64,000 nt of DNA from Nocardia rosealba (GCF_020216065.1 NZ_JAIWNA010000002.1:434001-498000), one strand, 5' to 3'. Counted from the first letter of the stretch, positions 33,480 through 43,239 are shown. Notes: generated by a model not told the origin, from the letters alone. Translations and numbers: made by a program.

Positions 33480-34976
33480 ATGAGCTACGAGCTCACCAGT
33501 AGTGGCGAGATGGATGCCGTCACCGGCGTGCACGCGGTGCGCGACTTGCGACGGGAAAGCTGGCAGACCGCATTCGTGCGGCGCCTGATCGTCACCGATG
33601 CCGTCGCTGTCGTGGGTGCCGTCGGTACCGCGCAGGCGCTGCGTTTCGACGGACCCGTCGACTCGACGCTGGCCTGGCCCTTGCCGTACGACATCGGCTA
33701 CTCCGCGGTGTCGCTCGCCCTCGCGCTCGGCTGGCTCGCGCTACTGCACGGGTACGGCACCCGCGCACCTCAGGTGATCGGCACCGGCAGCGAGGAATTC
33801 CGCAGGCTGGTGTCGGCGAGCCTGCGCCTGTTCGGTGTCCTCGCCATCCTCGCGCTGCTGTTCCGCATCGAATTCGCCCGCGGCTACCTGGCCATCGCCC
33901 TGCCCGCCGGACTCTTCGGCCTGATCGCCGGGCGACTGGCCTGGCGCAGGCAGTTGCGCAGCCTGCGGGCCGAAGGCCGCTGCCACACCGCGGTGCTCGT
34001 CGTCGGCTCGCCCGAAGCCGCCCACGCCATGGCTACAGCATTCACCGACGACCCGGCCTCCGGATACCGGGTGGTCGGGGTGTGCGTGCCTACCGGACCG
34101 GGGGAGCGCGTCGAAACTCTCGGTGGCGCATCGGTTCTCGGTGACGACCGCTCCGTACTCGATGCCGTGCGCCGCAGCGGGGCCGGCTCGGTGGCCGTGG
34201 CCGCGACCGACCATCTCGGCCCGGCCGAATTGCGGCGCATGGCATGGGAACTCGACCCGCTCGGCGTCGATCTGATCGTGGCACCGGGTGTGGTGGACAT
34301 CGCCGGTGTGCGCCTCAATCACCGGCTGGTGGCCGGGATGCCGATGCTGCACATCGACCGGCCGCGCTACGGACGGGCCAAGTCCACCCGCAAGGCGCTG
34401 TTCGACTTCTGTTTCGCGGCCATGGTGGTGCTGCTCAGCGCACCGGTGCTGCTCGCCATCGCGCTGGCGGTGAAGCTGAGCAGCCCCGGCCCGGTGTTCT
34501 ACCTGTCGGAGCGGATCGGCCGCGACGGCGTGCCGTTCCGGATGATCAAGTTCCGCAGTATGCGCCCGGATGCCGACACCGCCGTCGACGAACTCATCGC
34601 CGAGCACGGCGGAAACCCGGTGTTCTTCAAGGTCAAAGACGATCCACGGGTGACGCCGGTCGGCCGCTTCCTGCGCAAATACAGTCTCGACGAGCTGCCG
34701 CAGTTCTTCAATGTGCTGCGCGGTGAGATGAGCGTGGTCGGGCCGAGGCCGCAGGTGCAGCGTGAGGTAGACACCTACGACGGCGAGATGCGCAGGCGGC
34801 TGCTGGTGAAGCCGGGGCTCACCGGGCTGTGGCAGGTGAGTGGCCGCTCGGACCTGTCACCGGAGGATTCGGTGCGCCTGGACCTGTCGTACGTGGAGAA
34901 CTGGTCGATGGTGCTGGATGTCGCCCTCATCGCACGAACCATCGGGGTGGTCACCCGGGGCGAGGGCGCGTACTGA
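33480..34976 (+). CDS. Polyprenyl-phosphate hexose-1-phosphate transferase (WbaP/WcaJ/CpsE type)
   Basis: About 498 residues from ATG 33480. The N-terminal half has four membrane helices and a CoA-binding-like domain (CHTAVLVVGSPEAAHAMATA). The C-terminal bacterial sugar transferase domain has FYLSERIGRDGVPFRMIKFR, SMRPDADTAVDELIAEHGG, KYSLDELPQFFNVLRGEMSV, VGPRPQVQ and KPGLTGLWQVSGRSDLSPED. It should start the lipid-linked repeat by transferring a hexose-1-phosphate to undecaprenyl or decaprenyl phosphate. AGGGGAGG ends 11 nt before ATG 33480. An in-frame ATG at 33360 has a good ribosome site, but the extra 40 residues use atypical codons. It is single, at the right edge of the locus. Confidence 0.88.
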   Translation: MSYELTSSGEMDAVTGVHAVRDLRRESWQTAFVRRLIVTDAVAVVGAVGTAQALRFDGPVDSTLAWPLPYDIGYSAVSLALALGWLALLHGYGTRAPQVIGTGSEEFRRLVSASLRLFGVLAILALLFRIEFARGYLAIALPAGLFGLIAGRLAWRRQLRSLRAEGRCHTAVLVVGSPEAAHAMATAFTDDPASGYRVVGVCVPTGPGERVETLGGASVLGDDRSVLDAVRRSGAGSVAVAATDHLGPAELRRMAWELDPLGVDLIVAPGVVDIAGVRLNHRLVAGMPMLHIDRPRYGRAKSTRKALFDFCFAAMVVLLSAPVLLAIALAVKLSSPGPVFYLSERIGRDGVPFRMIKFRSMRPDADTAVDELIAEHGGNPVFFKVKDDPRVTPVGRFLRKYSLDELPQFFNVLRGEMSVVGPRPQVQREVDTYDGEMRRRLLVKPGLTGLWQVSGRSDLSPEDSVRLDLSYVENWSMVLDVALIARTIGVVTRGEGAY

Positions 34977-35011
34977 GCCGGTGCGCCGAACACGCACCGG
35001 CCCAGCCCGTT

Positions 35012-36643
35012 TCAGCGCAGATCGCGGCGACGGTAGGCGAACAAGCCCACTGCGATGCCGGTGCCCGCGACCGCGAGCAGCCAGGCGATCGGGGTGGCGG
35101 TGAACTCCGCACCCGGCAGCTTCGGTGGATGTACGAACGGCACGAGATCGAGCACCCCCTGCGGGAAGCTGCCCAGTGAGCCGAGCAGGAACCCAACGAC
35201 CATCGCGCTCAACACACCCCAGCTCAGCGGCGCGAATCGGGGCAGGGCGCCGACGAGCAGCACCGCGACGGCGGTGACCACCCACACGGCGGGCAGTTGC
35301 ACGGCCGCCGCGGCGAGCGCCTGGCCGATCTTGCTTGCCGGGTCGCCACCGGTCGCGCCCCAGACCACACCGATCGCCAGCCCGGCGGCCAGCAGGCCCA
35401 CCGCCGGACCGCCGAGGGCGAACAACAGATGGCTGCCCGTGTACCGGATCCGGCCGACAGCGGCCGCCAGCACGCTTTCGGTGCGACCGGTGTTCTCCTC
35501 CTCGTGCAGTCGCAGCACCGCCGACACCGAGTAGGCCGACGCGGCTGCCGCGAGCATCGCGATCGCGTAGGCGATGAACGACTTCTCCAGATCGTCCGAA
35601 CCGCCGAGCGAGGTGATGACATCACGCAGCGATTCGCTGCCGTCGAGCATGTCGCCGATGCCGGTCACCGCGCCACCGATGAGCAGACCGTAGAGGGCGA
35701 AACCGGTCGTCCACGCGAGCAGTGACCCGCGTTGTAGCCGCCAGGCCAGTCCGAAGGGCCCCGAAAGTCCGGCGCCCGCGGTAGCCGGTCCCGGTCGGTC
35801 GGCCAACAGGCCTGCGCCGAGGTCACGGGTACGCAGCAGCTGGTAGGCGAGCAGCGTCGCACCGGCGCCGAGGGCTAGCAGCGGCACGAGCACCCACCAG
35901 CGCTCCTGGGCGAACGGCCGGATCTGCAGGCACCAGCCCACCGGCGAAAACCACGACAGCACACCGTTTCCCGCGTCACCGACGGCACGCACGGCGAACG
36001 CCGCACCCAGAGATCCCAGGGCGATGCCACGCGCGATCCTTGCACCCGTGCTCAACTGCGCGGCGACCGCGGCCACCGCGCCCCAGACGACACCGGAGCC
36101 GGCCAGTGCCGCACCGAACGCGACCGACCCGGCGAGGGGCAGGTCTGTCGCGAGCAGTGAAGCCGCACAGGCGATACCGGCGATCGCCGACGCGCCGTAG
36201 GTGAGCAGGAGCGCGCCGGTGAGGCCGGCGAACCGGCCGATGCTCGTCGCGCCGACCAGTTCCGCGCGCCCGGTCTCCTCCTCGACCCGGGTATGCCGGA
36301 TCACGGTGAGCACGGCCGCGATCGCGATGAGCGCGTACATGGCCCCGGCCTTCCAGGTGCCGATCGAGCCGAGGGCCGAACTGAACACCGGGCCGTACAT
36401 GGCGACCAGCGCCGGGCTGGCGGCCGTCGTCGTGGCGAAACTGTCGAGCTGTTCCTGTGTCGTGTAGAGATCCTTGATCGACACCACCTGGATCGCCGGC
36501 ATCAGCCCGATCAGCAATGCCCACAGTGGGGCGACCACCCGGTCACGGCGCAGCGCGAGCCGCAGCATTTGCCCCGTGCCGGTGAATTCGTCTGCGGCGC
36601 GGGATGTTCCGGTGAATCGACCGGTGGCGGCGAGCGTGCTCAT
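35012..36643 (-). CDS. ABC-2 type multidrug efflux permease (Rv1217c-like)
   Basis: The 543-residue protein has about twelve membrane segments in two similar halves. Examples are [59 protein letters not shown] and [20 protein letters not shown]. Each half has an ETGRAELV or NTGRTESVL element typical of actinobacterial tetronasin/polyketide-type exporters. Order and partners (ATPase, then a RaaS-type TetR) match Rv1217c-Rv1218c-Rv1219c of M. tuberculosis, an efflux system tied to survival of drugs. Start overlaps the ATPase stop by 4 bp. Substrate inferred as a hydrophobic drug or lipid-like metabolite. Confidence 0.85.
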   Translation of the reverse strand: MSTLAATGRFTGTSRAADEFTGTGQMLRLALRRDRVVAPLWALLIGLMPAIQVVSIKDLYTTQEQLDSFATTTAASPALVAMYGPVFSSALGSIGTWKAGAMYALIAIAAVLTVIRHTRVEEETGRAELVGATSIGRFAGLTGALLLTYGASAIAGIACAASLLATDLPLAGSVAFGAALAGSGVVWGAVAAVAAQLSTGARIARGIALGSLGAAFAVRAVGDAGNGVLSWFSPVGWCLQIRPFAQERWWVLVPLLALGAGATLLAYQLLRTRDLGAGLLADRPGPATAGAGLSGPFGLAWRLQRGSLLAWTTGFALYGLLIGGAVTGIGDMLDGSESLRDVITSLGGSDDLEKSFIAYAIAMLAAAASAYSVSAVLRLHEEENTGRTESVLAAAVGRIRYTGSHLLFALGGPAVGLLAAGLAIGVVWGATGGDPASKIGQALAAAAVQLPAVWVVTAVAVLLVGALPRFAPLSWGVLSAMVVGFLLGSLGSFPQGVLDLVPFVHPPKLPGAEFTATPIAWLLAVAGTGIAVGLFAYRRRDLR

Positions 36644-37557
36644 GCGCGCACCTTCTCGGGCTGATCGACGTGGTAGTGGCGCAGGAACAGGTCTTCCAGC
36701 GTCGGGGGAGTGCTGGTCAGGCTTCGGACGCCGGTGTCGCCGAGTACCCGGATGAGCGCGCCCAGGTTGTCGGCGTCGACCTGGCAGCGCAGGGTCGAAC
36801 CGTCACGCTCCACGTCCTCGACGCCGGCCAGCGTGCTCAGATCGCCTGGGTCGCCGATCAATTCGGCCGTGATCGCGGTGCGGCTCAGGTGCCGCAGTTC
36901 GCTCAGCGAACCGGACTCGACGGTGCGCCCCGCCCGGATGATGGTCACCCGGTCGCACAGGTGCTCCACCTCCGAGAGGATGTGGCTCGACAGCAGTACC
37001 GTCGCGCCGCGCGCGGCGGCGTCTCGCACACATTCCTGAAAGACCTGCTCCATCAACGGATCCAGGCCCGAGGTCGGTTCGTCGAGGATGAGCAGGTCGG
37101 CCTCGGCGGAGAACGCCGAGACCAGCGCCACCTTCTGCCGGTTGCCCTTGGAGTAGGTGCGTGCCTTCTTGGTCGGGTCGAGTTCGAAGCGCTCGATCAA
37201 CTCGGCCCGGCGTGCCTGATCGAGCCCACCGCGCATGCGGGCGAGCAGGTCGATGGTCTCCCCGCCCGACAGCGACGGCCACAGCGTGACATCGCCTGGC
37301 ACATAAGCGATCCGCTCGTGCAGCGACACCGCGTCGGCCCATGGATCGCGGCCGAACAGCAGCGCCGAACCGTCGGTGGCTCGCAGCACGCCGAGCAGAA
37401 TGCGGATGGTGGTGGACTTGCCCGCACCGTTGGGTCCGAGGAACCCGTGGATCTCACCGGGCCCGACCTGGAGGTCCAGCCCGTCGAGAGCGGTGAAGCG
37501 GCCGAAAGTTTTGCGCAGGCCCTGGGTTTCGACGACCTGCTGGGTGGGAGACGACAT
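36640..37557 (-). CDS. ABC transporter ATPase (Rv1218c-like)
   Basis: A 305-residue ATPase with Walker [18 protein letters not shown], a signature motif of the drug-exporter subtype ([17 protein letters not shown]), Walker [21 protein letters not shown], and an H-loop in [15 protein letters not shown]. The C-terminal 85 residues are the regulatory extension common in DrrA-like proteins. It powers the permease encoded immediately downstream. The gene starts 2 nt after the TetR stop, and its ribosome site lies inside the TetR end, so all three genes are one operon. Confidence 0.9.
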   Translation of the reverse strand: MSSPTQQVVETQGLRKTFGRFTALDGLDLQVGPGEIHGFLGPNGAGKSTTIRILLGVLRATDGSALLFGRDPWADAVSLHERIAYVPGDVTLWPSLSGGETIDLLARMRGGLDQARRAELIERFELDPTKKARTYSKGNRQKVALVSAFSAEADLLILDEPTSGLDPLMEQVFQECVRDAAARGATVLLSSHILSEVEHLCDRVTIIRAGRTVESGSLSELRHLSRTAITAELIGDPGDLSTLAGVEDVERDGSTLRCQVDADNLGALIRVLGDTGVRSLTSTPPTLEDLFLRHYHVDQPEKVRA

Positions 37558-37559
37558 TG

Positions 37560-38207
37560 CTACTCCTCGAGGAGAGAGTCGAGCAGAGACGGGTCGGTCA
37601 GCATGCCCTGGGTGTAGAGCTCGACGGCCGGGAAGGTGAGTTCGGTGGACAGCTCGCGAATCGCCTTGCGGTAGTCGAGTTTTCCCTCGCGCTGACTACG
37701 CATCTGCAGATAGAGGTTCATGGCTCCGACATGGCAGAGCACCAGATAGCGGGCACGGGCCACGGGATCGTGGCTCGGTTTGATGCGGCCTTCGTCGACG
37801 GCGGTCTGGGTGTACTGCACGGCGTCGTCGATCATGTGCTCGAGCAGCGACTCGGCAAGCGGTCCGCCGGCCTGGAAGCTGCGGAGCATGTAGGCCACCA
37901 AGGGGGCATAGATCTCGATCTCGGCCAACGCGTCGAGCATCCCGGTCGGACCGGTGGCGCGGATGGCCCGCAACTTCTCGTCGCGGATGATCTCGATCAC
38001 TCGTTCGTCGCACGCCGCGCGCAGGCCGTCCTTGGACCCGAAGTGGTGATTGACCAAGCCCGGTGACACCCCGGCGGCGGTGGCGATGGCACGCACGCCG
38101 ACACCGAATCCCTGCTCTCCGAACAGGTCGATCGCGGCGTCACGGATGCGCGCGGCGGTGCTCAGGTCGGTGGGGGATCCTTGCGAAACGGGCTGTTGGT
38201 TAAACAC
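37560..38207 (-). CDS. raaS: TetR family repressor, RaaS (Rv1219c)-like
   Basis: The 215-residue protein has an N-terminal helix-turn-helix: [20 protein letters not shown], then [20 protein letters not shown]. The C-terminal part ([37 protein letters not shown]) parallels Rv1219c, the RaaS regulator that responds to antimicrobials and controls the adjacent ABC genes. It starts at GTG 38207; the out-of-frame ATG at 38209 opens only a 15-codon frame. There is no ribosome site, and the -10-like TAGTAT at 38222-38217 lies only 9 bp away, so a nearly leaderless mRNA is likely. The start codon lies inside the operator, consistent with autorepression. Confidence 0.8.
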   Translation of the reverse strand: MFNQQPVSQGSPTDLSTAARIRDAAIDLFGEQGFGVGVRAIATAAGVSPGLVNHHFGSKDGLRAACDERVIEIIRDEKLRAIRATGPTGMLDALAEIEIYAPLVAYMLRSFQAGGPLAESLLEHMIDDAVQYTQTAVDEGRIKPSHDPVARARYLVLCHVGAMNLYLQMRSQREGKLDYRKAIRELSTELTFPAVELYTQGMLTDPSLLDSLLEE

Positions 38208-38236
38208 ATGTTCAATATACTAAACGAGTGTTCAAT
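38201..38236. promoter_or_regulatory. Double operator / divergent promoter for raaS operon and acyl-CoA oxidase gene
   Basis: TAAACACATGTTCAAT (38201-38216) and TAAACGAGTGTTCAAT (38221-38236) are direct repeats with a 20-bp period, 14 of 16 bases identical. Each has an imperfect internal dyad (AAACA / TGTTC). Between and overlapping them, TATACT (38216-38221, + strand) and TAGTAT (38222-38217, - strand) form back-to-back -10-like boxes. Two TetR dimers bound two helical turns apart on one face could block both promoters. Binding is inferred. Confidence 0.6.
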
Positions 38237-38308
38237 CCGTCCACAAGAGGTAGCCGGAAGGAGTTTCACCGCCGCCGGTACGCCGCCGACCGGGCTATGG
38301 TCGAAGGC

Positions 38309-40240
38309 ATGGCTACCGGCACATCGACGACGGCAGAACACCTCCGCGCAGCGCTGGACGGACCGTGGCGCGCGGTCAGGGAACAGGCACGCACCCAGCT
38401 CGCCGACGACCGCTTCACCGGCGATCCCGACCTCGATCTGAAGGCCGCCCGCGCACGGGTGCTCGAGCAGATGCGGGTCATCGCGGGAATGGGTTACCCC
38501 GAGCGTGGGTTCCGCCCCGAGAACGGGGGCACCGGGGACCCGGGCGGCGCGGTCACCGGTCTCGAGATGCTGGCCTACGCCGACCTCTCGCTGTGGGTGA
38601 AATCCGGCGTCCAGTGGGGCCTTTTCGGCGGCGCGGTGGAAAACCTCGGCACCGAGCGCCACCGCGACTACATCAAGCGACTCATCTCCCTCGACCTGCT
38701 CGGCTGTTTCGCGATGACCGAGTCCGGGCACGGCAGCGATGTCGCGGTTCTCGAGACCACGGCCACCTATGACCCGGCCACTCAGGAATTCGTGGTCGAC
38801 ACCCCGACGCCGTCGGCGCGCAAGGACTACATCGGTGGCGCCGCCGAGCACGCCCGGATGGCGGCGGTGTTCGCCCAGCTCGTCACCGACGGGAAGAGCC
38901 AGGGTGTGCACTGCTTCCTGGTGCCCATCCGTGACGAGAACGGCGCCGACCTGCCCGGCGTCACCACCTCCGACGACGGCCGCAAGGGTGGTCTGCCCGG
39001 TGTCGACAACGGGCGCATCGTGTTCGACAACGTGCGCATCCCGCGCGAGAACCTGCTCAACCGCTACGCCGATGTCGCGCCGGACGGCACCTACACCTCC
39101 GAGATCGAGAACCCGAGCAGGCGCTTCTTCACGACGCTCGGCACATTGGTGCGCGGACGGGTGAGCGTCGGTGGCGCCGCCGCGGCGGGTGCGCGCGTGG
39201 CGCTGAGCATCGCGGTGCGCTACGCCCTTGCCCGGCGTCAGTTCGCCGACCCCGACACCGGTGCGGAAACCCTGCTGCTGGACTACCGCAGCCACCAGCG
39301 CAGGCTGCTGCCGCTGGTCGCGAAGTCGTTCGCGCTGGCCTTCGCGCAGAACGACCTGGTGCGCCGGATGGACCTCGTTCAGCGTGGCGCCGAGATCGAG
39401 CCCGGCGCGCAGCGTTCGCTGGAGAAGCGCGCCGCGGGTCTGAAGGTCGCCCAGACCCGGCACGCCACCCGCGCCATCCAAGAATGCCGCGAAGCCTGCG
39501 GCGGCGCCGGGTATCTCACCGAGAATCGTCTCGTGACGCTCAAGGCCGACACCGACGTGTTCACCACCTTCGAGGGTGACAATGTGGTCCTCACCCAGCT
39601 GGTCGCCAAGGAACTGCTCACCGCCTACGCCGACGAGGTCCGCGACCTGGACGCACTCGGCTGGGTGCGCTTCGCCGCGACGATGGCGGGCGACGTGGTC
39701 CGCCGCAATACCGGTGTGCGCCAACTCATTCAGACGCTGCGCGACCGAAACGACGAATCGGTCGACGAGGGTGACCTGTCCAAGCGTGATGTGCAGCTGC
39801 AGTTGTTCGCCGACCGCGAGGACTACCTGCTGCGCACCGCCGCGCACCGGCTGCGGGCCCGTGCCGAGGACACCGGTCCGTTCGAGGCGTTCAACAACGC
39901 CCAGGACCACATTCTCTCTGCCGGCGCCGCCCACATCGACCGGCTGGTGCTGGAGGAATTCGTCGACGGGATCGCCGCCATCGAGGATCCCGATGCCAGG
40001 GCGCTGGCCGAAACCGTCTGCGACCTCTACGTGTATTCCTCGCTGGAGGAGAACCTGGCCTGGTACATCATGCACCGGTTCATGTCGGTGGAGCGGGCCA
40101 AGGCGGTTCGGCGCGGAGTGAACGAGCTCGTCGACCGGCTGCGTCCCGACGCGCTCACGCTGGTGGAGGCGATGGGGGTGCCGGAGTCGATGCTGCGGGC
40201 CGAGATGCTGCACGACGCCAGCGTTTTCGACCGCAGCTGA
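38309..40240 (+). CDS. Acyl-CoA oxidase-like acyl-CoA dehydrogenase
   Basis: The 643-residue protein is longer than ordinary FadE proteins (about 380-400) and has the acyl-CoA oxidase layout. The N-terminal domain has PERGFRPENGGTGDPGGAVT. FAD/substrate motifs include CFAMTESGHGSDVAVLETTA and QGVHCFLVPIRDENGADLPG. The C-terminal ACOX segment has ACGGAGYLTENRLVTLKADT and FTTFEGDNVVLTQLVAKELL, with the likely catalytic Glu in TFEGD. It should oxidise an acyl-CoA to the 2-enoyl form, with oxygen or ETF as acceptor. ATG 38309 is chosen; ATG 38297 is also possible. It diverges from the RaaS operon across a shared operator, which suggests co-regulation. Confidence 0.85.
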   Translation: MATGTSTTAEHLRAALDGPWRAVREQARTQLADDRFTGDPDLDLKAARARVLEQMRVIAGMGYPERGFRPENGGTGDPGGAVTGLEMLAYADLSLWVKSGVQWGLFGGAVENLGTERHRDYIKRLISLDLLGCFAMTESGHGSDVAVLETTATYDPATQEFVVDTPTPSARKDYIGGAAEHARMAAVFAQLVTDGKSQGVHCFLVPIRDENGADLPGVTTSDDGRKGGLPGVDNGRIVFDNVRIPRENLLNRYADVAPDGTYTSEIENPSRRFFTTLGTLVRGRVSVGGAAAAGARVALSIAVRYALARRQFADPDTGAETLLLDYRSHQRRLLPLVAKSFALAFAQNDLVRRMDLVQRGAEIEPGAQRSLEKRAAGLKVAQTRHATRAIQECREACGGAGYLTENRLVTLKADTDVFTTFEGDNVVLTQLVAKELLTAYADEVRDLDALGWVRFAATMAGDVVRRNTGVRQLIQTLRDRNDESVDEGDLSKRDVQLQLFADREDYLLRTAAHRLRARAEDTGPFEAFNNAQDHILSAGAAHIDRLVLEEFVDGIAAIEDPDARALAETVCDLYVYSSLEENLAWYIMHRFMSVERAKAVRRGVNELVDRLRPDALTLVEAMGVPESMLRAEMLHDASVFDRS

Positions 40241-40805
40241 CAGCCCACACCCCCGCGACGGCGAGGGTGACCGCTGCCGCCGCGCCGCCGAGGACATCGG
40301 TGGCGTGGTGGTAGCCCCGCTCGATCATCCCCAGGGTGACCGGGACGAGCGCCAGCGCGGTGAGCGCGACGACCACGAGCCGCGCCCGGGCGCTCGTCAC
40401 CAGACACGCGAATGTCGTTGCGACCGCGACCAAGTGGACGGTGTGGCCGCTCGGGTAGGCCAGATAGTCGTGTAACTGCCTGTCCCACAAAGGCTTCAAC
40501 AACCACGTATTGATCGTCACCGCGACCTCCGGGACGACGAGCATCGTCGCCGCGCGCCACCACTGGCGCCGCACCAGGAACCAGCAGCAAAACCCCAGCA
40601 ACCCGATGAGTACGGTCGCGCTGTTGCTCGGCGACACCAGAATCGAGCCCCATTCGGGGGAGACCGAACGCTGCACCGGTTCGGCTATCGCCCGGTCGAT
40701 ATCGGTCGCCCCGTCGTCGGCCGGAAACGTCAGCGGGATCAGGGCGGTGACGCTCGCGCAGGCCGCGAGGACGGTTGTGCGAAGTGCCTGGCCGGGGTGG
40801 ATCAC
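40155..40805 (-). CDS. PAP2 superfamily membrane phosphatase
   Basis: The 216-residue protein has five or six membrane helices and the three PAP2 motifs in compressed form: KPLWDRQLHDYLAYPSGHTV (motifs 1 and 2, catalytic His in PSGH) and ERGYHHATDVLGG (motif 3, His-Asp pair). Family members dephosphorylate phosphatidate, polyprenyl pyrophosphate or similar lipids on the outer face of the membrane. Undecaprenyl-PP recycling is possible, but the polysaccharide locus is 5 kb away. The last 28 codons (Arg/Pro/Ala-rich) overlap the end of the convergent acyl-CoA oxidase gene by 86 bp. Confidence 0.85.
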   Translation of the reverse strand: MIHPGQALRTTVLAACASVTALIPLTFPADDGATDIDRAIAEPVQRSVSPEWGSILVSPSNSATVLIGLLGFCCWFLVRRQWWRAATMLVVPEVAVTINTWLLKPLWDRQLHDYLAYPSGHTVHLVAVATTFACLVTSARARLVVVALTALALVPVTLGMIERGYHHATDVLGGAAAAVTLAVAGVWAVSCGRKRWRRAASRPAASTPAPPSPPPA

Positions 40806-40827
40806 GGCCCCGACGATAGCGTCCGGT

Positions 40828-41721
40828 TCAGGCCGGCCCGTAGGTGAGCACGGCGGTGACCACGAACCACAGCACCCACACGATCGCGATGATCATGCCG
40901 ACGGCGAGGGTGATCCGCAGGAACGCGCGCCCGAAATCGAGATCGCCACCGACCCGGGGGTACAGCTTCCACGGGCTGTACCAGGGTGCGACGAGACCGC
41001 GCCGCGACTGCGCCTCCTGCTCGAGCCGTGCCTGCTCCTCCGCGTACGCCTCGGCCTGGGCCTGGGTGGGCCCACCGTGCCACAGCGTCACATCGATCGG
41101 CCCTAGGAAGCCCTCGTTGAGCAGGTCCTGCGGGGCGGGTAGGTACGGCAGGATGCCGAGGCCACGGAAAGCGATGGCGATGTCGTTGGCCGTCCACCGG
41201 TTGTGTTCCTTTTCGGCGAGCACCTCGAAATACTGCTCGAGCCGGTAGGGGTCGTCGGTGACGACGACGTCGAAACTCGGGTCGTGCCAACCCTGATGGA
41301 TGTCGATGTCGGCGCCGGGCTGCGGCACGATCAAGCCGAGTCCGTGCACCGCACGCTGCCCGAGCCCACGCGCGGCGAGGTAGTCCTGCAGCGCGAAGGT
41401 GTGCTCCCTGGAGCGTTCCAGCGGCGTCGACTTCTCATCACCGGCGAACTGCGCGAGTTCACCGGAGACCATCCACGGGCCGTTGAGTGGGATCTCGAGG
41501 ACACCGTGCTGGGTGGCGGTGAACGTTTCGGCCTCGATCACCACACAGCTGGTCGGTGTCCACACCACCGCGTCGAACTGGTGCAGCCGATCGTTGTGGA
41601 ACAGGCTGCAGTTGATGGTGGCGACACCGTGCGGACTCGACGGGTCCTTCCAGGTGCGCAGCCAATTGATCAGTGCCCGCTCGGCATCGGTGCCTGCCGC
41701 ATTCTGCACGCGCACGAGCAT
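40828..41721 (-). CDS. NERD domain protein with C-terminal membrane anchor
   Basis: The 297-residue protein has an N-terminal nuclease-related domain: ERALINWLRTWKDPSSPHGV, FDAVVWTPTSCVVIEAETFT (D-x-n-E-x-E core) and LARGLGQRAV-like later helices. The C-terminal 35 residues contain one membrane helix (ITLAVGMIIAIVWVLWFVV) preceded by a polar, Gln/Glu/Ala-rich stretch (AQAEAYAEEQARLEQEAQSR). NERD domains resemble restriction-like nucleases, but many lack shown activity. Conserved D and E residues are visible, while the Lys usually found after them is missing (EAE-TFTA), so catalysis is uncertain. It stands alone between PAP2 and DUF2252 genes. Confidence 0.7.
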   Translation of the reverse strand: MLVRVQNAAGTDAERALINWLRTWKDPSSPHGVATINCSLFHNDRLHQFDAVVWTPTSCVVIEAETFTATQHGVLEIPLNGPWMVSGELAQFAGDEKSTPLERSREHTFALQDYLAARGLGQRAVHGLGLIVPQPGADIDIHQGWHDPSFDVVVTDDPYRLEQYFEVLAEKEHNRWTANDIAIAFRGLGILPYLPAPQDLLNEGFLGPIDVTLWHGGPTQAQAEAYAEEQARLEQEAQSRRGLVAPWYSPWKLYPRVGGDLDFGRAFLRITLAVGMIIAIVWVLWFVVTAVLTYGPA

Positions 41722-41841
41722 GGAGGTCCGCCCTTCTTGGTCGGTGGCGCCGCAAGCCGAGAACCGTTGGCGTACATCGTAGCTCGCCGACGTGCCGATG
41801 CCGGTCAGGATGCGGCCGGTGCCTGGTCGGCGCCGCGCGGC

Positions 41842-43239
41842 TCAGCTGGGCTCGGCGGCGAGCTCGCCCGCCTCGACGGCGGCGACGAGCTGCGCGTGAT
41901 CGGCTTCGGTGCGGTCGGCGTAGCGCACCGCGAAGCGTGCCACGGCCTCCTCGAAGCGGTCGTCGTCGGCACCGTCGCCGTCCAGGTATCCGGCCAGCGT
42001 GCGCGGGTCGAGCGAGCGCGCGTGCGCCCGTGCCAGCAGGGCACCCGCCAGCCTGCCGTAGTCGTCGAGATCGTCGGCGGACAACGCGGCCGGGTCGATG
42101 GCGCCCTTGAAGTTGCGGAACTGACGCACGATGAACGGCAGTGGCGTGTCGAACTCGATGGTCGTCCAGCCGAGCAGGATGTCGGTGTCGGACTGCACGC
42201 TGCGCGCCCCGGCGACGATGCGCTCACCCTCGTGCCGGTGGGTGGTCGCGGGAAGGAACGGTGCGAGCGCCGAGGGCTTGGCCTGTTTGGCCTGCAGCAC
42301 CAGCGACTCGCCGTCGTTGCCGTGCAGCAGCACCACGTAACTGTGCAGCCCCACGCTGCCGGTGCCGACGATCCGGAACGCGACATCGGAGACCGCGAAC
42401 CGCGACAGCAGCGTGCGCCGCGACTCCCGGATGGTGCCCGCGTAGCGTTCCAGCCCGTCGATCACAGCCTCACGGACCTGCTCGTCGACCGCGGTGAGGA
42501 CCGGCGGATCACTGATGAAGCAGTGCTTGCGGATGCCGGCCTCGTGATCGTCGATGTGCTCGGTCAGTTTCGCGACCACTTTCGCACTGGTGTTCTTGCG
42601 CGCCTTCTTGGCGGCCTTCTTGAAGTCGTCGTGCAGGTCCTGGGCCTTGGCCTTGGTGAGAATCGACTCGTCGTGCAGATCGGTCCAGGACTGCAGGAAC
42701 GGCAGCTCGGCGAGGCCGGCGACGGTCCGGCGGTAGGAGGCCGCGGCATCGCGGGCCGCGCGCAGGCAGTCGTCGGCGTCGGCACCGCTCTCGCGTCCGG
42801 CCAGGACGAGGCTCGCGGCGAGGCGTTCGAGATCCCATTCCCACGGCCCGAGAATCGTCTCGTCGAAATCGTTGATATCCATCACGATCTCGCCCCGCTG
42901 GGTGCCGTAGAGGCCGAAGTTGGCGGCGTGCGCGTCGCCACAGATCTGGGCGGGCAGACCACTGTCCGGACCGGCCGCGAGATCGGCGGCCATCAGGCCC
43001 GCCGCGCCGCGGAAGAAGCTGAACGGCGAGGCCGCCATCCTGCCGATGCGCAACGGGATCAGGTGTGGCAGCCTGCCCTGGTTGCTGGCCTCGACGAACT
43101 CGAGCACCCCCGGTCGGTCGGGGCTCTCGGCCGGGCGATCGCGCTCGGTCACCGGCACCTTCGTGGCGGCGGCACGGCCACGGGCGCGGGCCTGCTCGGG
43201 GGAGACGGAGGAGCGCAGATCGATACCACTGTCGGACAC
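41842..43239 (-). CDS. DUF2252 family protein
   Basis: About 465 residues from GTG 43239 (VSDSGIDLRSSVSPEQARAR). The DUF2252 signatures are present: LIPLRIGRMAASPFSFFRGA, ICGDAHAANFGLYGT, VMDINDFDETILGPWEWDLE and LLGWTTIEFDTPLPFIVRQF. The GDAHxxN and DxNDFD motifs resemble the catalytic and metal loops of aminoglycoside-phosphotransferase-type kinases, so this may be a kinase-like enzyme. No substrate is established for the family. The reading frame stays open 249 codons further upstream, but that part has no family similarity and lies over the CDP-alcohol transferase gene on the other strand. Confidence 0.82.
   Translation of the reverse strand: MSDSGIDLRSSVSPEQARARGRAAATKVPVTERDRPAESPDRPGVLEFVEASNQGRLPHLIPLRIGRMAASPFSFFRGAAGLMAADLAAGPDSGLPAQICGDAHAANFGLYGTQRGEIVMDINDFDETILGPWEWDLERLAASLVLAGRESGADADDCLRAARDAAASYRRTVAGLAELPFLQSWTDLHDESILTKAKAQDLHDDFKKAAKKARKNTSAKVVAKLTEHIDDHEAGIRKHCFISDPPVLTAVDEQVREAVIDGLERYAGTIRESRRTLLSRFAVSDVAFRIVGTGSVGLHSYVVLLHGNDGESLVLQAKQAKPSALAPFLPATTHRHEGERIVAGARSVQSDTDILLGWTTIEFDTPLPFIVRQFRNFKGAIDPAALSADDLDDYGRLAGALLARAHARSLDPRTLAGYLDGDGADDDRFEEAVARFAVRYADRTEADHAQLVAAVEAGELAAEPS

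Noticed and set aside
38162-38209. ATG at 38209 as the raaS start
   Set aside because: It opens an out-of-frame reading of only 15 codons. The TetR protein is in frame with the GTG at 38207.
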